A stretch of 64,000 bases of DNA from Ignavibacteria bacterium (GTDB lineage Bacteria; Bacteroidota; Ignavibacteria; Kapaibacteriales; UBA2268), in NCBI GenBank assembly GCA_016844745.1, contig JAERMQ010000001.1:1-64000 (forward strand), given 5' to 3'. The notes under the pieces were generated by a model. The model was not told where the DNA came from and made no database searches. It saw only the letters and a list, made by a program, of their open reading frames with translations. The translations under genes and the position numbers were made by a program. Positions 54,596 through 64,000 of the stretch are shown piece after piece (the first letter of the stretch is position 1; the number at the start of each line of letters is the position of its first letter).

Positions 54596-57500
54596 ATGAA
54601 TCGACTGATTCGTCTAAGTTTACTTATATGTTTGTTTGCTGTTTTTTCGATAGAAGCAATAGCTCAAACACCAAACCTTGTCAGAGTCTCCGGGCGCATT
54701 AGCCCCGGTGAGGTTAGAGTTTTTGTTAAAGACTCTATCTATGAAATTAACAATCAATATATAGTCGGCGGTACGCTGATTATTGAACCAGGGACATTGA
54801 TTTACTTCAATCCCAACAGTAGAATAGTAGATTCTACAGGCGGCAGAATCATAGCTGATGGCCGCGCGCAAACTACTTATACTCCCAATCCTGGCACTTG
54901 GGACCCATTGGGCACTGCTTACAGCACTTCGAATCCCAAAGGATTTGCCGGTTATGCCGACCTTCGCTATTTTCTATGTAACTATGTACCCGGCGGACTA
55001 CCGACCGGTCCTACAACCGTTACTGCAAATACGCCAAGAGATGTAACCGTGCATCCGTCAAAATATAATTATATTTATAATGTTGTACTCGATACAAGCA
55101 TTATTAATCCATTATCTACAGATACAACTTACAAAAACAGATACAGAAGAATAGTTGATTTGGATATCGGTAAAGAACCATTACCCGATGTTCCGGGCGT
55201 ACCGGCAAGCGGACAGGTAATTGTTCCTTTCGAATATGCAATTTTATTTGTTACTTCGAGATTACAAAGCGACCCTTATGATGACGTTAACCTTAATATT
55301 AGCTCATGGAAAAGAGTTGGCGGGTATCCGGTCGATGTTTCTCCTGCCCAGATTAAATTTGTTGCACGTGATGTTGGTAATTATTCCCAGGAATGGGGAC
55401 ATATTATCGTATTACCAGGCGCAAGAGCAGCTTTCTTTAGAAACTGTTCATTCGAAGGCTTCAGAAAAGATACTACTGTTGACAGAGTTGCAATTTACTC
55501 GGCTAACCTTGGCGGAACTGCAGGCGACGGTACATTGATGAATAATACTTTACGAAAACTTACAAATGGTAGTGGTGGAGCAATTACAACTTTTTCATCA
55601 AGGACATGGTTGATTAACTGCTCTTTTACCAATAACTTTGCAAGGTTTAGAGGTGGCGCAATTCAATTACTTCAAGCACCGGACGGATATCCGATGACAG
55701 GTAATACACCGGTAACAAATCCTACAAATGGGGGTAATTATTTTGCAAATAAAAATCCCAACATTACCGATAGAGACGGCAGTACATCGGACGTTATCGA
55801 GTTCAACGGAGTACCAAGAATCGATGAAATAGATGAAGCATTGGGAACAATTGCTCCAAGCTGCTCATGGTCACGTTACGAATATTTGAATGATTATGAA
55901 AGACAAGCATTCGATGATGCACGTATAGCGCTTTATCTTGGAAGAATGCGTAACCTGACATTTACAAACAATAAGGTTATGCTTTCTAATTTCGGATTAA
56001 TACCACCAATGAGTCTTCCAAGGGATATTACGGACAGACCGGCTAATTATCCCCAGGAATATGGAAACGGAGCCTTCGGAGGCGCTATCTATATTTCCGG
56101 TAAAGCAGGCGCTCCAAGTACATCGCAGATAGAAGTAGGTTTCGGTATTAATAATAGTATAATGATTGGTGGTGGTGAATCAACATTTACAACCCCGGAT
56201 AATTTTGTATTATCCGGCAACAAAGCAATTAACTATCAAAACTCCACTCAGTCCTCAGGAGCAAGAGGCGGCGGTATTTATGTCGGCTCGATGACTTCGC
56301 TTATTTTAGCCGGTAATTACAATACAAATACCACTTCGGTACCATTTATCGAACAAGCAAATTTGGGACCGGCAACCGGCGGATACTCCAGAGGCGGAGC
56401 AATTTATGAAGCTGAAACTTACGGACGTATTCAGGTACGCGGCGGTCCGGCAAGAGACCTGATTAGCAATCCTACACAATTTGTCGGCAATAAATCTGCC
56501 GACGGTGGTGCAATGTACGTTGAAGGTAATATGACAAAAGTTCCTTATAATACTTTAGGATCGCCATTTTTCTATGCATCGCCAATTATAGGCGGTTCGG
56601 ATGTCAATCCCGTAACGAGAGATTTCGGATTTAACATTAAATTCGAAAATAATACGGCATCTGCTTCCGGAGGAGCTATTTATACAAACCGTAATATGGC
56701 AATGAACGGCGCTGGCGGTGTTGTTGCCGACCAGTTAATCGGTTATGGAGGTTTGTACCCAATAAGATTTTTAAATAATACTGCCGGTTATGGCGGCGGC
56801 GCTATTGAAATCAACATCAAGAGCAGCCAAGGCGCAACAATTACAGACGACAGGCGAGCAGTAAAAATTATACGTTCGGTATTCGAAGGGAACCAAGTCG
56901 GTTATACAGCCGATTCTGCTTACTTTGCATCTGTTAAAGGCGGCGGCGCTGTTAATTGCGTCAATGCAGACCTTAACATTGTAAAGGGCGCTCAATTTTT
57001 AACAAATAAAGTTAAGAATGGTAATGGTGGTGCAGTAGCCATTGTATCTCCATGGTCATCGGCAAGAAGATTTATTGTTTCCGACCTCGATACCATCAAT
57101 ACTTCCTTAAATAAGATGTCTCCGGATTTAAATACCGATATGACAGTCGGTACAAGCTTTATTTCTAATAATAAGTGCTTTACATTCGATACTTCCGGTA
57201 TGTGGAATAACAGATATTATCCACCGGATTTGGGTATGTTAACACGATTCGTACAAAACGTTTGCGAAACCGACCAGTCAATGAGAGATTCGCTTAACGG
57301 AACAGGAACCACACAAGTTGGTCTTGGTACTCTGAATCCCAATGATAATTTGAATGCAACTTACTGGATTGACGATAACACCGGTTATGCCGGTGGTCAA
57401 AACGGAAGAGTTATTAAATTAACAAGCGGAGCCTCTAATTGGGCATTTAACCAGATTGACCCGTTGGCAACAGTAAATGATATTAAATTCCCAACTGATA

Positions 57501-60500
57501 ATTCAGGTTATGCCGTCGGTACAAGTGGATTTTTCTACAAGACAACTAATGCAGGCACTAGTTGGAATCCGGTTACATTACTGCCACCATCTCCCGGCAA
57601 CTTAAATGCAGTAACATTTATTGGTTCTCAAATTGGTTATGTAGTAACATCAACTGGTGGGATTTATAAAACGACTGATGGTTGGAGTTCAGTATGCTCT
57701 ACTTTGGTCAATCCGGCTCCCGGTATTCCATTATACAATGTTTACTTTATCAGTTCATCAATTGGTTTCGTATGCGGAGATAATGGTTTGATAATGAAAA
57801 CTACCGATGGTGGAGGTACATGGGGAATAACAGGCGTTCCCGGAATTACAAATTCATTGAATAACATTTTCTTTATAAATACAAATACTGGTAATATTGT
57901 TGGTTCCGGTGGAGTTGTACTAAGAACATCAGACGGTGGAAATAGCTGGGATCAAATGGTAAGTAATACTACATATGATTTAGTAGGAGTTAGCTTCACA
58001 AATCAATCAAACGGATATGCTGTTGGTAACTTCGGAACTGCTATTAAGACAACAAATGGCGGAGTTGAATGGAATTCAGTTACATTCACAACGAAAAATA
58101 ATCTAAAAGATATTTACTTCTCATCGAGTAATGTTGGCTTTATCGTTGGCGATAAAGGTTTATTGATGAAGACAACAGATGCCGGAGCTTCCTGGACAAC
58201 ACGCAGACCGGCGGATGAAAGATTAGTTGACGTAAAACGCTATCATCCCGAAGCACGATTACCTGAGAATGGAATCGGTTTGGGTGGCGCTGTTTATGTA
58301 TTGGATAGTATTACGGTAAACAGGGTGAATCGTCAGGATTCAATATTCTTCAACAGGGTTAGAATGCAAAACAATATTGCATTCACCGGAGCAGCGGTTT
58401 ATTCCGATAACTTCGACCTGAAACTTATCTTTAACCGTTCATTAATTACAGGTAACTCAATTGACCCGTCAAACCAAATCGGCGCAACACAGAATGTCGT
58501 CGTTGGTCCGGTAATCAAGGATGGTAATAACACTTATAACCAAGCCTCGAAGGATTTGACAGGCGCAATTATATACGGAGAAATTCAGGGACCTCTTCCA
58601 TCAAATTTATTCTCGGAAGCAGCGAACTCAATTTATGATAACACAGCAAGATTTTTAATCAGGTTACCCGATGCTCCTAATACCAAAGGTGTATTAGCCG
58701 GAACAACCGGTTACGGATTTGGCGGAACAGATACATTGAGGGGTAACTACTGGGGTAAAACAGAATCTAATGTTAATATGTATATAACAAATCAACAAAA
58801 TAATAAAGTTGTACAGGAAACATTCTTCGTATCGGGAGATAATACTTCATGGCTGCCTTTCAGCTATCAGGCTAATCCTGCCGATCCGAGAACACAGGGT
58901 CCTTTCGAATCGCTATTGAAATTTACATATCAACCGGTACCATTGAAAAATGTTGCTACCGATGAAAACGTTGCCGACCCGGCAAGTATTCCTGAAAAGA
59001 TTCTACAGTCCGGCAGAATATATGATTTATATGATAAAGGTACTGATGTTAAAACAGCGGATTATTCAAAACGCAGAATGAGTCCGATAGAAGATTTCGC
59101 TGTTGGTATCCCCCCATATATGAGGTTATTCAATACAGCACGACAGCCGTCGTTTAATAAATATGTCAGAAGACTAATTCATGACCCGGCAGTTGCAGAG
59201 AAAAGAGATAATAACAATGTTTTAGTATATCCATTTATTTCATTACTTCAAGATGAATGGAAACCGGACCCGAGCGGTAATCTTTACCACCCGCTTGGTG
59301 AGCCTTTATACTTAGAATCAATAGTAAATTATGACGGTTTGGTAGAAAGAAGCAATCACGATAATTTGACAAAGAACGAAACAGTATTCTTTGTAATTAA
59401 CGAAAGTACTGATGATTACATGCGCATCAATTTACAGCAAGTATCCGAAGATGCTCCTTTCAGAGAAGTATTCAGGGGAAGAGTTGAACTTGTTCCGGAT
59501 TCAACCCTAAGAAATCCACAAACTTCATATCGCAGATCTGCAGAAGGATTGTCTAACTTAGGTGATGGAAATGAATTTTTGCAAAATGTCGGTACAAGAC
59601 CATTTGCACCATATAAAGAAGATAAAGGGACACTCCCGGGACGTCGTTATTCTACTCCATGGAATGCAGCCGGTAATAATCCGTTAGCATATTCGAACAG
59701 AAATTCAGCAGGACAAGGTTCGAACGGTAGAAATATCGGAGACCCGGCATTTATTCCATATATGCCGGCAACTAACGTCAACCCTCTGGGAACCAATTTG
59801 GAAACCTATTATGCAGGCGAACGCTATCATTCACTTCCTGTTAACGTTGGTGACCAAATTCGTGTCGTATCGCGAACGGTTCTTTGGAGAGACGGAGCTT
59901 TAACAGCTTACAATGAAAGTATGGTATTTAAAGTATCAGCTTCTACTCAACCACCGGTATTTACGGGTAATGTAGTTTCGTTGCAAAAAGATACAGTCAT
60001 AAAAACCATGCCATCCGATAAGCCATGGGAATTTATAAAGATTGTAAAGATGACTGATTTCTTAAATAAAATCTTTATAACAGAGGACAGGGAATATCCG
60101 GTTCAATTAGGTACTTATTCAAATTTACCGACAGCCGGCGGCAAAGGTCGTGATTCTATTATGACCGTAACTGCTGTTGATTCGAACAATTTCTATGACC
60201 CGAGGTCTGTAACCGAATTTTCACCGAAATTATATTCGGCATTAACATACAGATGGTCTGTTGACGGTAATTCAGGATTATATCGCTGGTTGCTTTGCGA
60301 TACGGTAAAAGCAGGATATACGGAAGATTTCGCGGGAAATACAATTCAAAATCCGCGAAATGGAGCCAAAGGTTACCTTCAGTTCCATGGTCGCTCGATT
60401 AATCCTTACATAGTACCAGGCGGCGAATGGGTACACGTTGAAGTAGATAATTATCCGTTGCATTATAGAATGCTCGATTCAATGTTAGCTCATAATAAAC

Positions 60501-62977
60501 GTGTAAACGATAAGATATCTCCTTACGATTCGGCAAAAGTAATTCCTCAGGATGTAATTGATAAATTCATTGAAGTATATTGTCCTTATATGAGTTCACC
60601 GGTTTACGATGTAACTAATGCAAGATTTTTGCAGCAAGATACGGTTAATTTTGGAACAGTTATAACTAATAAATATGATTTCCAGGTATTTGTCGTTGAA
60701 TCTAATCCAAGATTTTTCGAACCAACGGATGCAACTGAACCTGTTATAAGACGGCTTGATTACATGAATACAAGTAATGATACTTTGGTTGTTTACGAAC
60801 CATCGGTTTATACCTGTAATCAAACGGACGATGGGAAATTAATCGCAAACTTAACCGACCAACTGCGATTCCAGGTTGATTTCAATACAGATGATGAATT
60901 GGAAGATGCATGGGCTGTAAACTGGGATTTCAGATTTGGAAAAACATCTTATGGTTACATGAACCTTGCACGTAAAGGTAGTGAGTTGATTGGTATCGAT
61001 ACTACAGTTTATGATGGTGTTGACGATTTCGGTTATAGCGATGGAATCGATAACGATACAATTATAACGCAAACAAGACCAAGATGGATGTCAAATAAAT
61101 GGCATTTCAGATATAATAAAGAAGACCAGGCAAGCAATGACGGAACATTATTGGTTGATTTCCAGACAAATGGAAAAATTAATATACGTATCCCGAAAGA
61201 TTCTGCTATGGCGCTGTTAAAGCCAAGAAACCAGATAAACGCCGCAATGAATCTCGATACGGTATTCTCAGTTGTCGTATCCGATGGTCATGGTGGTGTG
61301 AATTCGAAGATATTACCGATATTTATTAATGTTAAACCGACAATTACAAATGGTGATTTACCAAATGCCAAGGAAGATTTCGAATATACGTTGAATGGTA
61401 ATGCAGGCAATCAACAAATGATTGATACATCTAAAATGGTTAAGGTATTCGACCCCAATCCAGGTCAGAAACATACTTTCAGATTGATTTATCCGAATGA
61501 TACCAATATAACAACCGTACCTAAAGACCCGTGCTATCCCGAAGCAGGAGTTTGGGATCTTACCACAATGAGAACAACACCGGAATGGATTCATATTAAT
61601 CCTCAGAGTGGATTGTTATATGGCAAACCCGGAGTAAAAGATGCTCCACGTACAGATCTGGTTACGGTTCTCGTTACGGATGAAGGCGGATTAACCGATG
61701 TAAGACAATTAAATATAACAGTTGATTCAACAAATCACAGACCGGCAATGTTTAATGAACCGCTTATGAAATGCGTTGTTAAAGGCGCTCCATATTCGGA
61801 AACAATGTGGGTTCGCGACCTTGATTTACTGCGTGGCAGACAACCCGGTGACCCGACAGAAACAATTACAATAACAGTATCAAAACCGACATCAGGATTC
61901 TCGGTAACACCATCAACAATTTCCGGCATATTTACCGGAACACCCGATAACGGAGTCTATCAACGTTCTGATTATTCGAGGTCGTTCACAATCCAAAGCA
62001 CAAGCTTTAATCCACCTGCAGATATGGATGGAAAAGCAACAATTGAAATAACAGTTACCGATAAATCAGGCGCAACTCATGTTATATCATACAGGGTATC
62101 GATTTCCGAAACAGTTGATTTTGAATGTCAGTTATTAGTTGCAAATTCAATTGGAGCAAGCCAGATGTTATCATTCGGTACAGCCCCAAGATATGCATCG
62201 AGCGGTGATGGTACAGATACTGATTACCCGGTAGCAGGTCATTTGGATGAAGAATATTGCGAAACCGAATGTCCACCCGTTCCACCGGTTGACGTATTCG
62301 ATGCACGCTGGACAATACCTACAAAGAATGGTATCCTGAGAAACATCTTCAAGACTGGTAAAGTAGGCGATACAACAGAACGCAGATATGTTGGTAAGAT
62401 TCAACCGGGAGGAGAAAACGGTACAACATCTCCGGCATATCCGTTAACACTTACATGGAATAAAACGGAAGTACCTGCAAGAAGTGATAGAACTAAGAAT
62501 CCAAGCGGAGCTTCATGGTTCATCAGGGATGCAGCTTCGAACGGTTCATGGTTCAATGTAAATATGAACACTGGTTTGGGTAACTGGGTAAAACCAATAC
62601 AGGTAAATAATAATGGTAATAACTGCGAAATCGTAATTGCACCAAATACAATTTGGGAATTTGTTATTGTTCATGATTGGGCAAGTGATGTTGAAACGAA
62701 CGGGGCAATTTTGGGTAATAAGATTACTTCGGTTGCGCCAAATCCGGTAAACAACTCAGCACAGATTAGTTTTGAATTATCAGCAGCTAATAAGATAAAA
62801 ATCGATATAGTCGATGCACTTGGTAATATCGTAAAAACCATGGTAAACAACGTTGAATATACAGCTAACCAATATACAATCCAATGGAATCAAGTAGAAC
62901 TTCCTGTTGGAGCATATATGGTAAGACTGATATCAGGCGGAGTAGTTTCGGCATACCCGATAGTTATCATTAAATAA
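54596..62977 (+). CDS. Giant T9SS-sorted beta-helix / Ycf48-like surface protein (2793 aa)
   Basis: GGAGG precedes the start. The signal peptide is 1-23 (AVFSIEAIAQ). Residues ~270-900 carry Pmp-like parallel beta-helix motifs with the GGAIY signature (SGGAIYTN, GGGAIEIN, GGGIYVGS). Residues ~915-1210 hold about six Ycf48/BNR-type repeats (SGYAVGTSGFFYKTTNAGTSW, IGFVCGDNGLIMKTTDGGGTW). The GGAVY pattern resumes once after them, so the propeller looks inserted into the helix. A long unassigned middle (~1300-2240) is followed by cadherin-like domains (~2248-2480, PEWIHINPQSGLLYGKPG) and a T9SS sorting domain (~2708-2793, SVAPNPVNNSAQISFEL ... SAYPIVIIK). Probably an adhesin or surface fibre; the role is unproven. 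Confidence 0.9.
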   Translation: MNRLIRLSLLICLFAVFSIEAIAQTPNLVRVSGRISPGEVRVFVKDSIYEINNQYIVGGTLIIEPGTLIYFNPNSRIVDSTGGRIIADGRAQTTYTPNPGTWDPLGTAYSTSNPKGFAGYADLRYFLCNYVPGGLPTGPTTVTANTPRDVTVHPSKYNYIYNVVLDTSIINPLSTDTTYKNRYRRIVDLDIGKEPLPDVPGVPASGQVIVPFEYAILFVTSRLQSDPYDDVNLNISSWKRVGGYPVDVSPAQIKFVARDVGNYSQEWGHIIVLPGARAAFFRNCSFEGFRKDTTVDRVAIYSANLGGTAGDGTLMNNTLRKLTNGSGGAITTFSSRTWLINCSFTNNFARFRGGAIQLLQAPDGYPMTGNTPVTNPTNGGNYFANKNPNITDRDGSTSDVIEFNGVPRIDEIDEALGTIAPSCSWSRYEYLNDYERQAFDDARIALYLGRMRNLTFTNNKVMLSNFGLIPPMSLPRDITDRPANYPQEYGNGAFGGAIYISGKAGAPSTSQIEVGFGINNSIMIGGGESTFTTPDNFVLSGNKAINYQNSTQSSGARGGGIYVGSMTSLILAGNYNTNTTSVPFIEQANLGPATGGYSRGGAIYEAETYGRIQVRGGPARDLISNPTQFVGNKSADGGAMYVEGNMTKVPYNTLGSPFFYASPIIGGSDVNPVTRDFGFNIKFENNTASASGGAIYTNRNMAMNGAGGVVADQLIGYGGLYPIRFLNNTAGYGGGAIEINIKSSQGATITDDRRAVKIIRSVFEGNQVGYTADSAYFASVKGGGAVNCVNADLNIVKGAQFLTNKVKNGNGGAVAIVSPWSSARRFIVSDLDTINTSLNKMSPDLNTDMTVGTSFISNNKCFTFDTSGMWNNRYYPPDLGMLTRFVQNVCETDQSMRDSLNGTGTTQVGLGTLNPNDNLNATYWIDDNTGYAGGQNGRVIKLTSGASNWAFNQIDPLATVNDIKFPTDNSGYAVGTSGFFYKTTNAGTSWNPVTLLPPSPGNLNAVTFIGSQIGYVVTSTGGIYKTTDGWSSVCSTLVNPAPGIPLYNVYFISSSIGFVCGDNGLIMKTTDGGGTWGITGVPGITNSLNNIFFINTNTGNIVGSGGVVLRTSDGGNSWDQMVSNTTYDLVGVSFTNQSNGYAVGNFGTAIKTTNGGVEWNSVTFTTKNNLKDIYFSSSNVGFIVGDKGLLMKTTDAGASWTTRRPADERLVDVKRYHPEARLPENGIGLGGAVYVLDSITVNRVNRQDSIFFNRVRMQNNIAFTGAAVYSDNFDLKLIFNRSLITGNSIDPSNQIGATQNVVVGPVIKDGNNTYNQASKDLTGAIIYGEIQGPLPSNLFSEAANSIYDNTARFLIRLPDAPNTKGVLAGTTGYGFGGTDTLRGNYWGKTESNVNMYITNQQNNKVVQETFFVSGDNTSWLPFSYQANPADPRTQGPFESLLKFTYQPVPLKNVATDENVADPASIPEKILQSGRIYDLYDKGTDVKTADYSKRRMSPIEDFAVGIPPYMRLFNTARQPSFNKYVRRLIHDPAVAEKRDNNNVLVYPFISLLQDEWKPDPSGNLYHPLGEPLYLESIVNYDGLVERSNHDNLTKNETVFFVINESTDDYMRINLQQVSEDAPFREVFRGRVELVPDSTLRNPQTSYRRSAEGLSNLGDGNEFLQNVGTRPFAPYKEDKGTLPGRRYSTPWNAAGNNPLAYSNRNSAGQGSNGRNIGDPAFIPYMPATNVNPLGTNLETYYAGERYHSLPVNVGDQIRVVSRTVLWRDGALTAYNESMVFKVSASTQPPVFTGNVVSLQKDTVIKTMPSDKPWEFIKIVKMTDFLNKIFITEDREYPVQLGTYSNLPTAGGKGRDSIMTVTAVDSNNFYDPRSVTEFSPKLYSALTYRWSVDGNSGLYRWLLCDTVKAGYTEDFAGNTIQNPRNGAKGYLQFHGRSINPYIVPGGEWVHVEVDNYPLHYRMLDSMLAHNKRVNDKISPYDSAKVIPQDVIDKFIEVYCPYMSSPVYDVTNARFLQQDTVNFGTVITNKYDFQVFVVESNPRFFEPTDATEPVIRRLDYMNTSNDTLVVYEPSVYTCNQTDDGKLIANLTDQLRFQVDFNTDDELEDAWAVNWDFRFGKTSYGYMNLARKGSELIGIDTTVYDGVDDFGYSDGIDNDTIITQTRPRWMSNKWHFRYNKEDQASNDGTLLVDFQTNGKINIRIPKDSAMALLKPRNQINAAMNLDTVFSVVVSDGHGGVNSKILPIFINVKPTITNGDLPNAKEDFEYTLNGNAGNQQMIDTSKMVKVFDPNPGQKHTFRLIYPNDTNITTVPKDPCYPEAGVWDLTTMRTTPEWIHINPQSGLLYGKPGVKDAPRTDLVTVLVTDEGGLTDVRQLNITVDSTNHRPAMFNEPLMKCVVKGAPYSETMWVRDLDLLRGRQPGDPTETITITVSKPTSGFSVTPSTISGIFTGTPDNGVYQRSDYSRSFTIQSTSFNPPADMDGKATIEITVTDKSGATHVISYRVSISETVDFECQLLVANSIGASQMLSFGTAPRYASSGDGTDTDYPVAGHLDEEYCETECPPVPPVDVFDARWTIPTKNGILRNIFKTGKVGDTTERRYVGKIQPGGENGTTSPAYPLTLTWNKTEVPARSDRTKNPSGASWFIRDAASNGSWFNVNMNTGLGNWVKPIQVNNNGNNCEIVIAPNTIWEFVIVHDWASDVETNGAILGNKITSVAPNPVNNSAQISFELSAANKIKIDIVDALGNIVKTMVNNVEYTANQYTIQWNQVELPVGAYMVRLISGGVVSAYPIVIIK

Positions 62978-62989
62978 TATTCGCAAACT

Positions 62990-63020
62990 CGGCTCTGCCC
63001 CTTTAACAAGGGCAGAGTCG
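62990..63020. terminator. Hairpin between two large secreted-protein genes
   Basis: CGGCTCTGCCC (62990-63000) pairs with GGGCAGAGTCG (63010-63020), one G-T pair, 9-nt loop. No T tract follows. The placement mirrors the hairpin at 31692, so both giant-gene pairs have a processing or attenuation hairpin between them. Confidence 0.65.
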
Positions 63021-63065
63021 AATTAACAAGAAGAAAAAATTTATTATAAATCGAAGGAGAAAAAA

Positions 63066-64000
63066 ATGAAACAAAAATTCTTATTAGCTGCGAGTATGGC
63101 AATTCTGCTTTTCGCCAGCTTGCAGCCCTTAGGCGCGCAGGTGTACAGCCAGTTTAAGGATTTGGTAATTAAAAAGAATGTGCCATATTCCGAGGTTGTA
63201 GCCAATAGAAGTGACTATGCCAGAAGTTCGTTTACTATCTGGGGGCAAACGCGTCCCGACCAAGGTTATGATGATGGTTATAAGTATGTTCAATTTCCAG
63301 CTAATTTTAAATTTGAATATAACAGTGAAGTTTATGATGGTTGCTGGATTTCAGTAAACGGATTCATTACCTTTACAGAACCGCCGAAATTAGCAGTATC
63401 ATCGCGTGATGCTACGATTCTTTTCAAGAAAGCGCCAAACTTCCCGATAAATGTAATTGCTCCTTTCTGGGGCGACCACTACTATAGAAGCAGTGCACAA
63501 GAGCCTGGTTATGTTTCATCAGCAGTCAGGACCGGTTGGGAAACAGTAGCAAATAATAAAAGAGTATTTATTATTGAATGGAAGAATTTGAATATAAATG
63601 ATAAATCTATTCCATCATCTGTTGCTACATTCCAGGTAAGAATATATGAATCAACCAGCCCCAATTCATATCAGGGCGATATTGAATTCTGCTATGGAAA
63701 TATTAACAGTACACAGGGTTCAACTAACGTTGTAAAAGGTTCGTCAGTCGGATTGAATGGCGAATTCTACGGTGGACGTTCGAAAAATGGTATTGATGAC
63801 AGGGTAGATTTTATCAACGCTTTATATAATGATAATGCAGTATGTGGTCTCGGAATTGACCCATACAAGAGAAGAACAGAAGAAAATTTGACAACAATGT
63901 GGACACCATCGGGTTATAACGATTGGAGAATCCGCTTCGTAGTCGAACCCCAATTGAACGTAGAAGAATGGTGGGGCGATGGTGATGCAGGCATGTCTAA
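63066..64000 (+). CDS. Secreted protein with nidogen-like domain, cut by window end
   Basis: An open frame from the ATG at 63066 (AAGGAG upstream) runs without a stop to the last base: 311 codons, incomplete at the 3' side. The signal peptide is about 1-24 (LLFASLQPLGAQ). Residues ~60-230 contain WISVNGFITF and VIAPFWGDHYYR followed by ATFQVRIYE and DIEFCYG, a pattern like nidogen-type extracellular domains. It lies 88 bp after the 2793-aa gene, same strand, separated by a hairpin, and likely belongs to the same surface-protein locus. The C-terminus, and so any sorting domain, is outside the window. Confidence 0.85.
   Translation, partial: MKQKFLLAASMAILLFASLQPLGAQVYSQFKDLVIKKNVPYSEVVANRSDYARSSFTIWGQTRPDQGYDDGYKYVQFPANFKFEYNSEVYDGCWISVNGFITFTEPPKLAVSSRDATILFKKAPNFPINVIAPFWGDHYYRSSAQEPGYVSSAVRTGWETVANNKRVFIIEWKNLNINDKSIPSSVATFQVRIYESTSPNSYQGDIEFCYGNINSTQGSTNVVKGSSVGLNGEFYGGRSKNGIDDRVDFINALYNDNAVCGLGIDPYKRRTEENLTTMWTPSGYNDWRIRFVVEPQLNVEEWWGDGDAGMS

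Overview
The window reads as chromosome from an AT-rich bacterium of the FCB group (Bacteroidota/Chlorobiota/Ignavibacteria/Kapabacteria-like). The signs are several secreted proteins that end in a type IX secretion (Por) sorting domain, a TonB-dependent receptor with a carboxypeptidase-regulatory-like N-terminus, a fused alpha/beta branched-chain 2-oxoacid dehydrogenase E1, weak or A-rich ribosome binding sites, and intergenic regions full of palindromic repeats. No single marker fixes the phylum, so this placement is inference.

Layout. 0.5-8.2 kb: a T9SS-sorted beta-propeller protein, an orphan CheY-like receiver, then a co-directional group of PqqD-like protein, PepD dipeptidase and half-size ABC exporter, and a cyclophilin lipoprotein. 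8.5-14.5 kb: a MazF module whose antitoxin seems frameshifted in an A tract, threonine/serine dehydratase, a YbbR/CdaR-like protein, AspS, a decayed BNR fragment and a HicB-HicA module. 14.6-22.5 kb: TetR regulator plus TonB receptor, phosphoesterase plus NTF2-like protein, a SpoIIE/RsbU-type phosphatase, and DapA. 23.5-38.2 kb: an unusual short-ORF/structured leader followed by two giant surface proteins (2637 and 2142 aa). 38.7-43.6 kb: biotin carboxylase, YraN, RfbA, NadB. 43.9-50.5 kb: an accessory-looking stretch with a terminase-small-subunit-like HTH protein, a T9SS protein, a small secreted protein, two Cys-rich secreted proteins, an ECF sigma factor with six 10-bp tandem repeats upstream, a candidate structured RNA, and dense repeats. 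50.5-64 kb: PurN, fused E1, tRNA-Arg(CCG), a TPR membrane protein, a 2793-aa beta-helix/Ycf48-like giant protein and the start of another large secreted protein that runs off the window.

The housekeeping genes are scattered singletons (aspS, dapA, accC, rfbA, nadB, purN). Most of the coding capacity goes to cell-surface display and secretion. The most unusual material is non-coding: a family of 33-nt hairpins with constant architecture (15-bp arms, 3-nt loop) but different, still complementary arms; a near-identical direct repeat bracketing one Cys-rich gene; a 34-bp-arm palindrome family present in about ten copies; a perfect 40-bp-arm palindrome; and two leader or RNA candidates at 23.6 kb and 47.8 kb.
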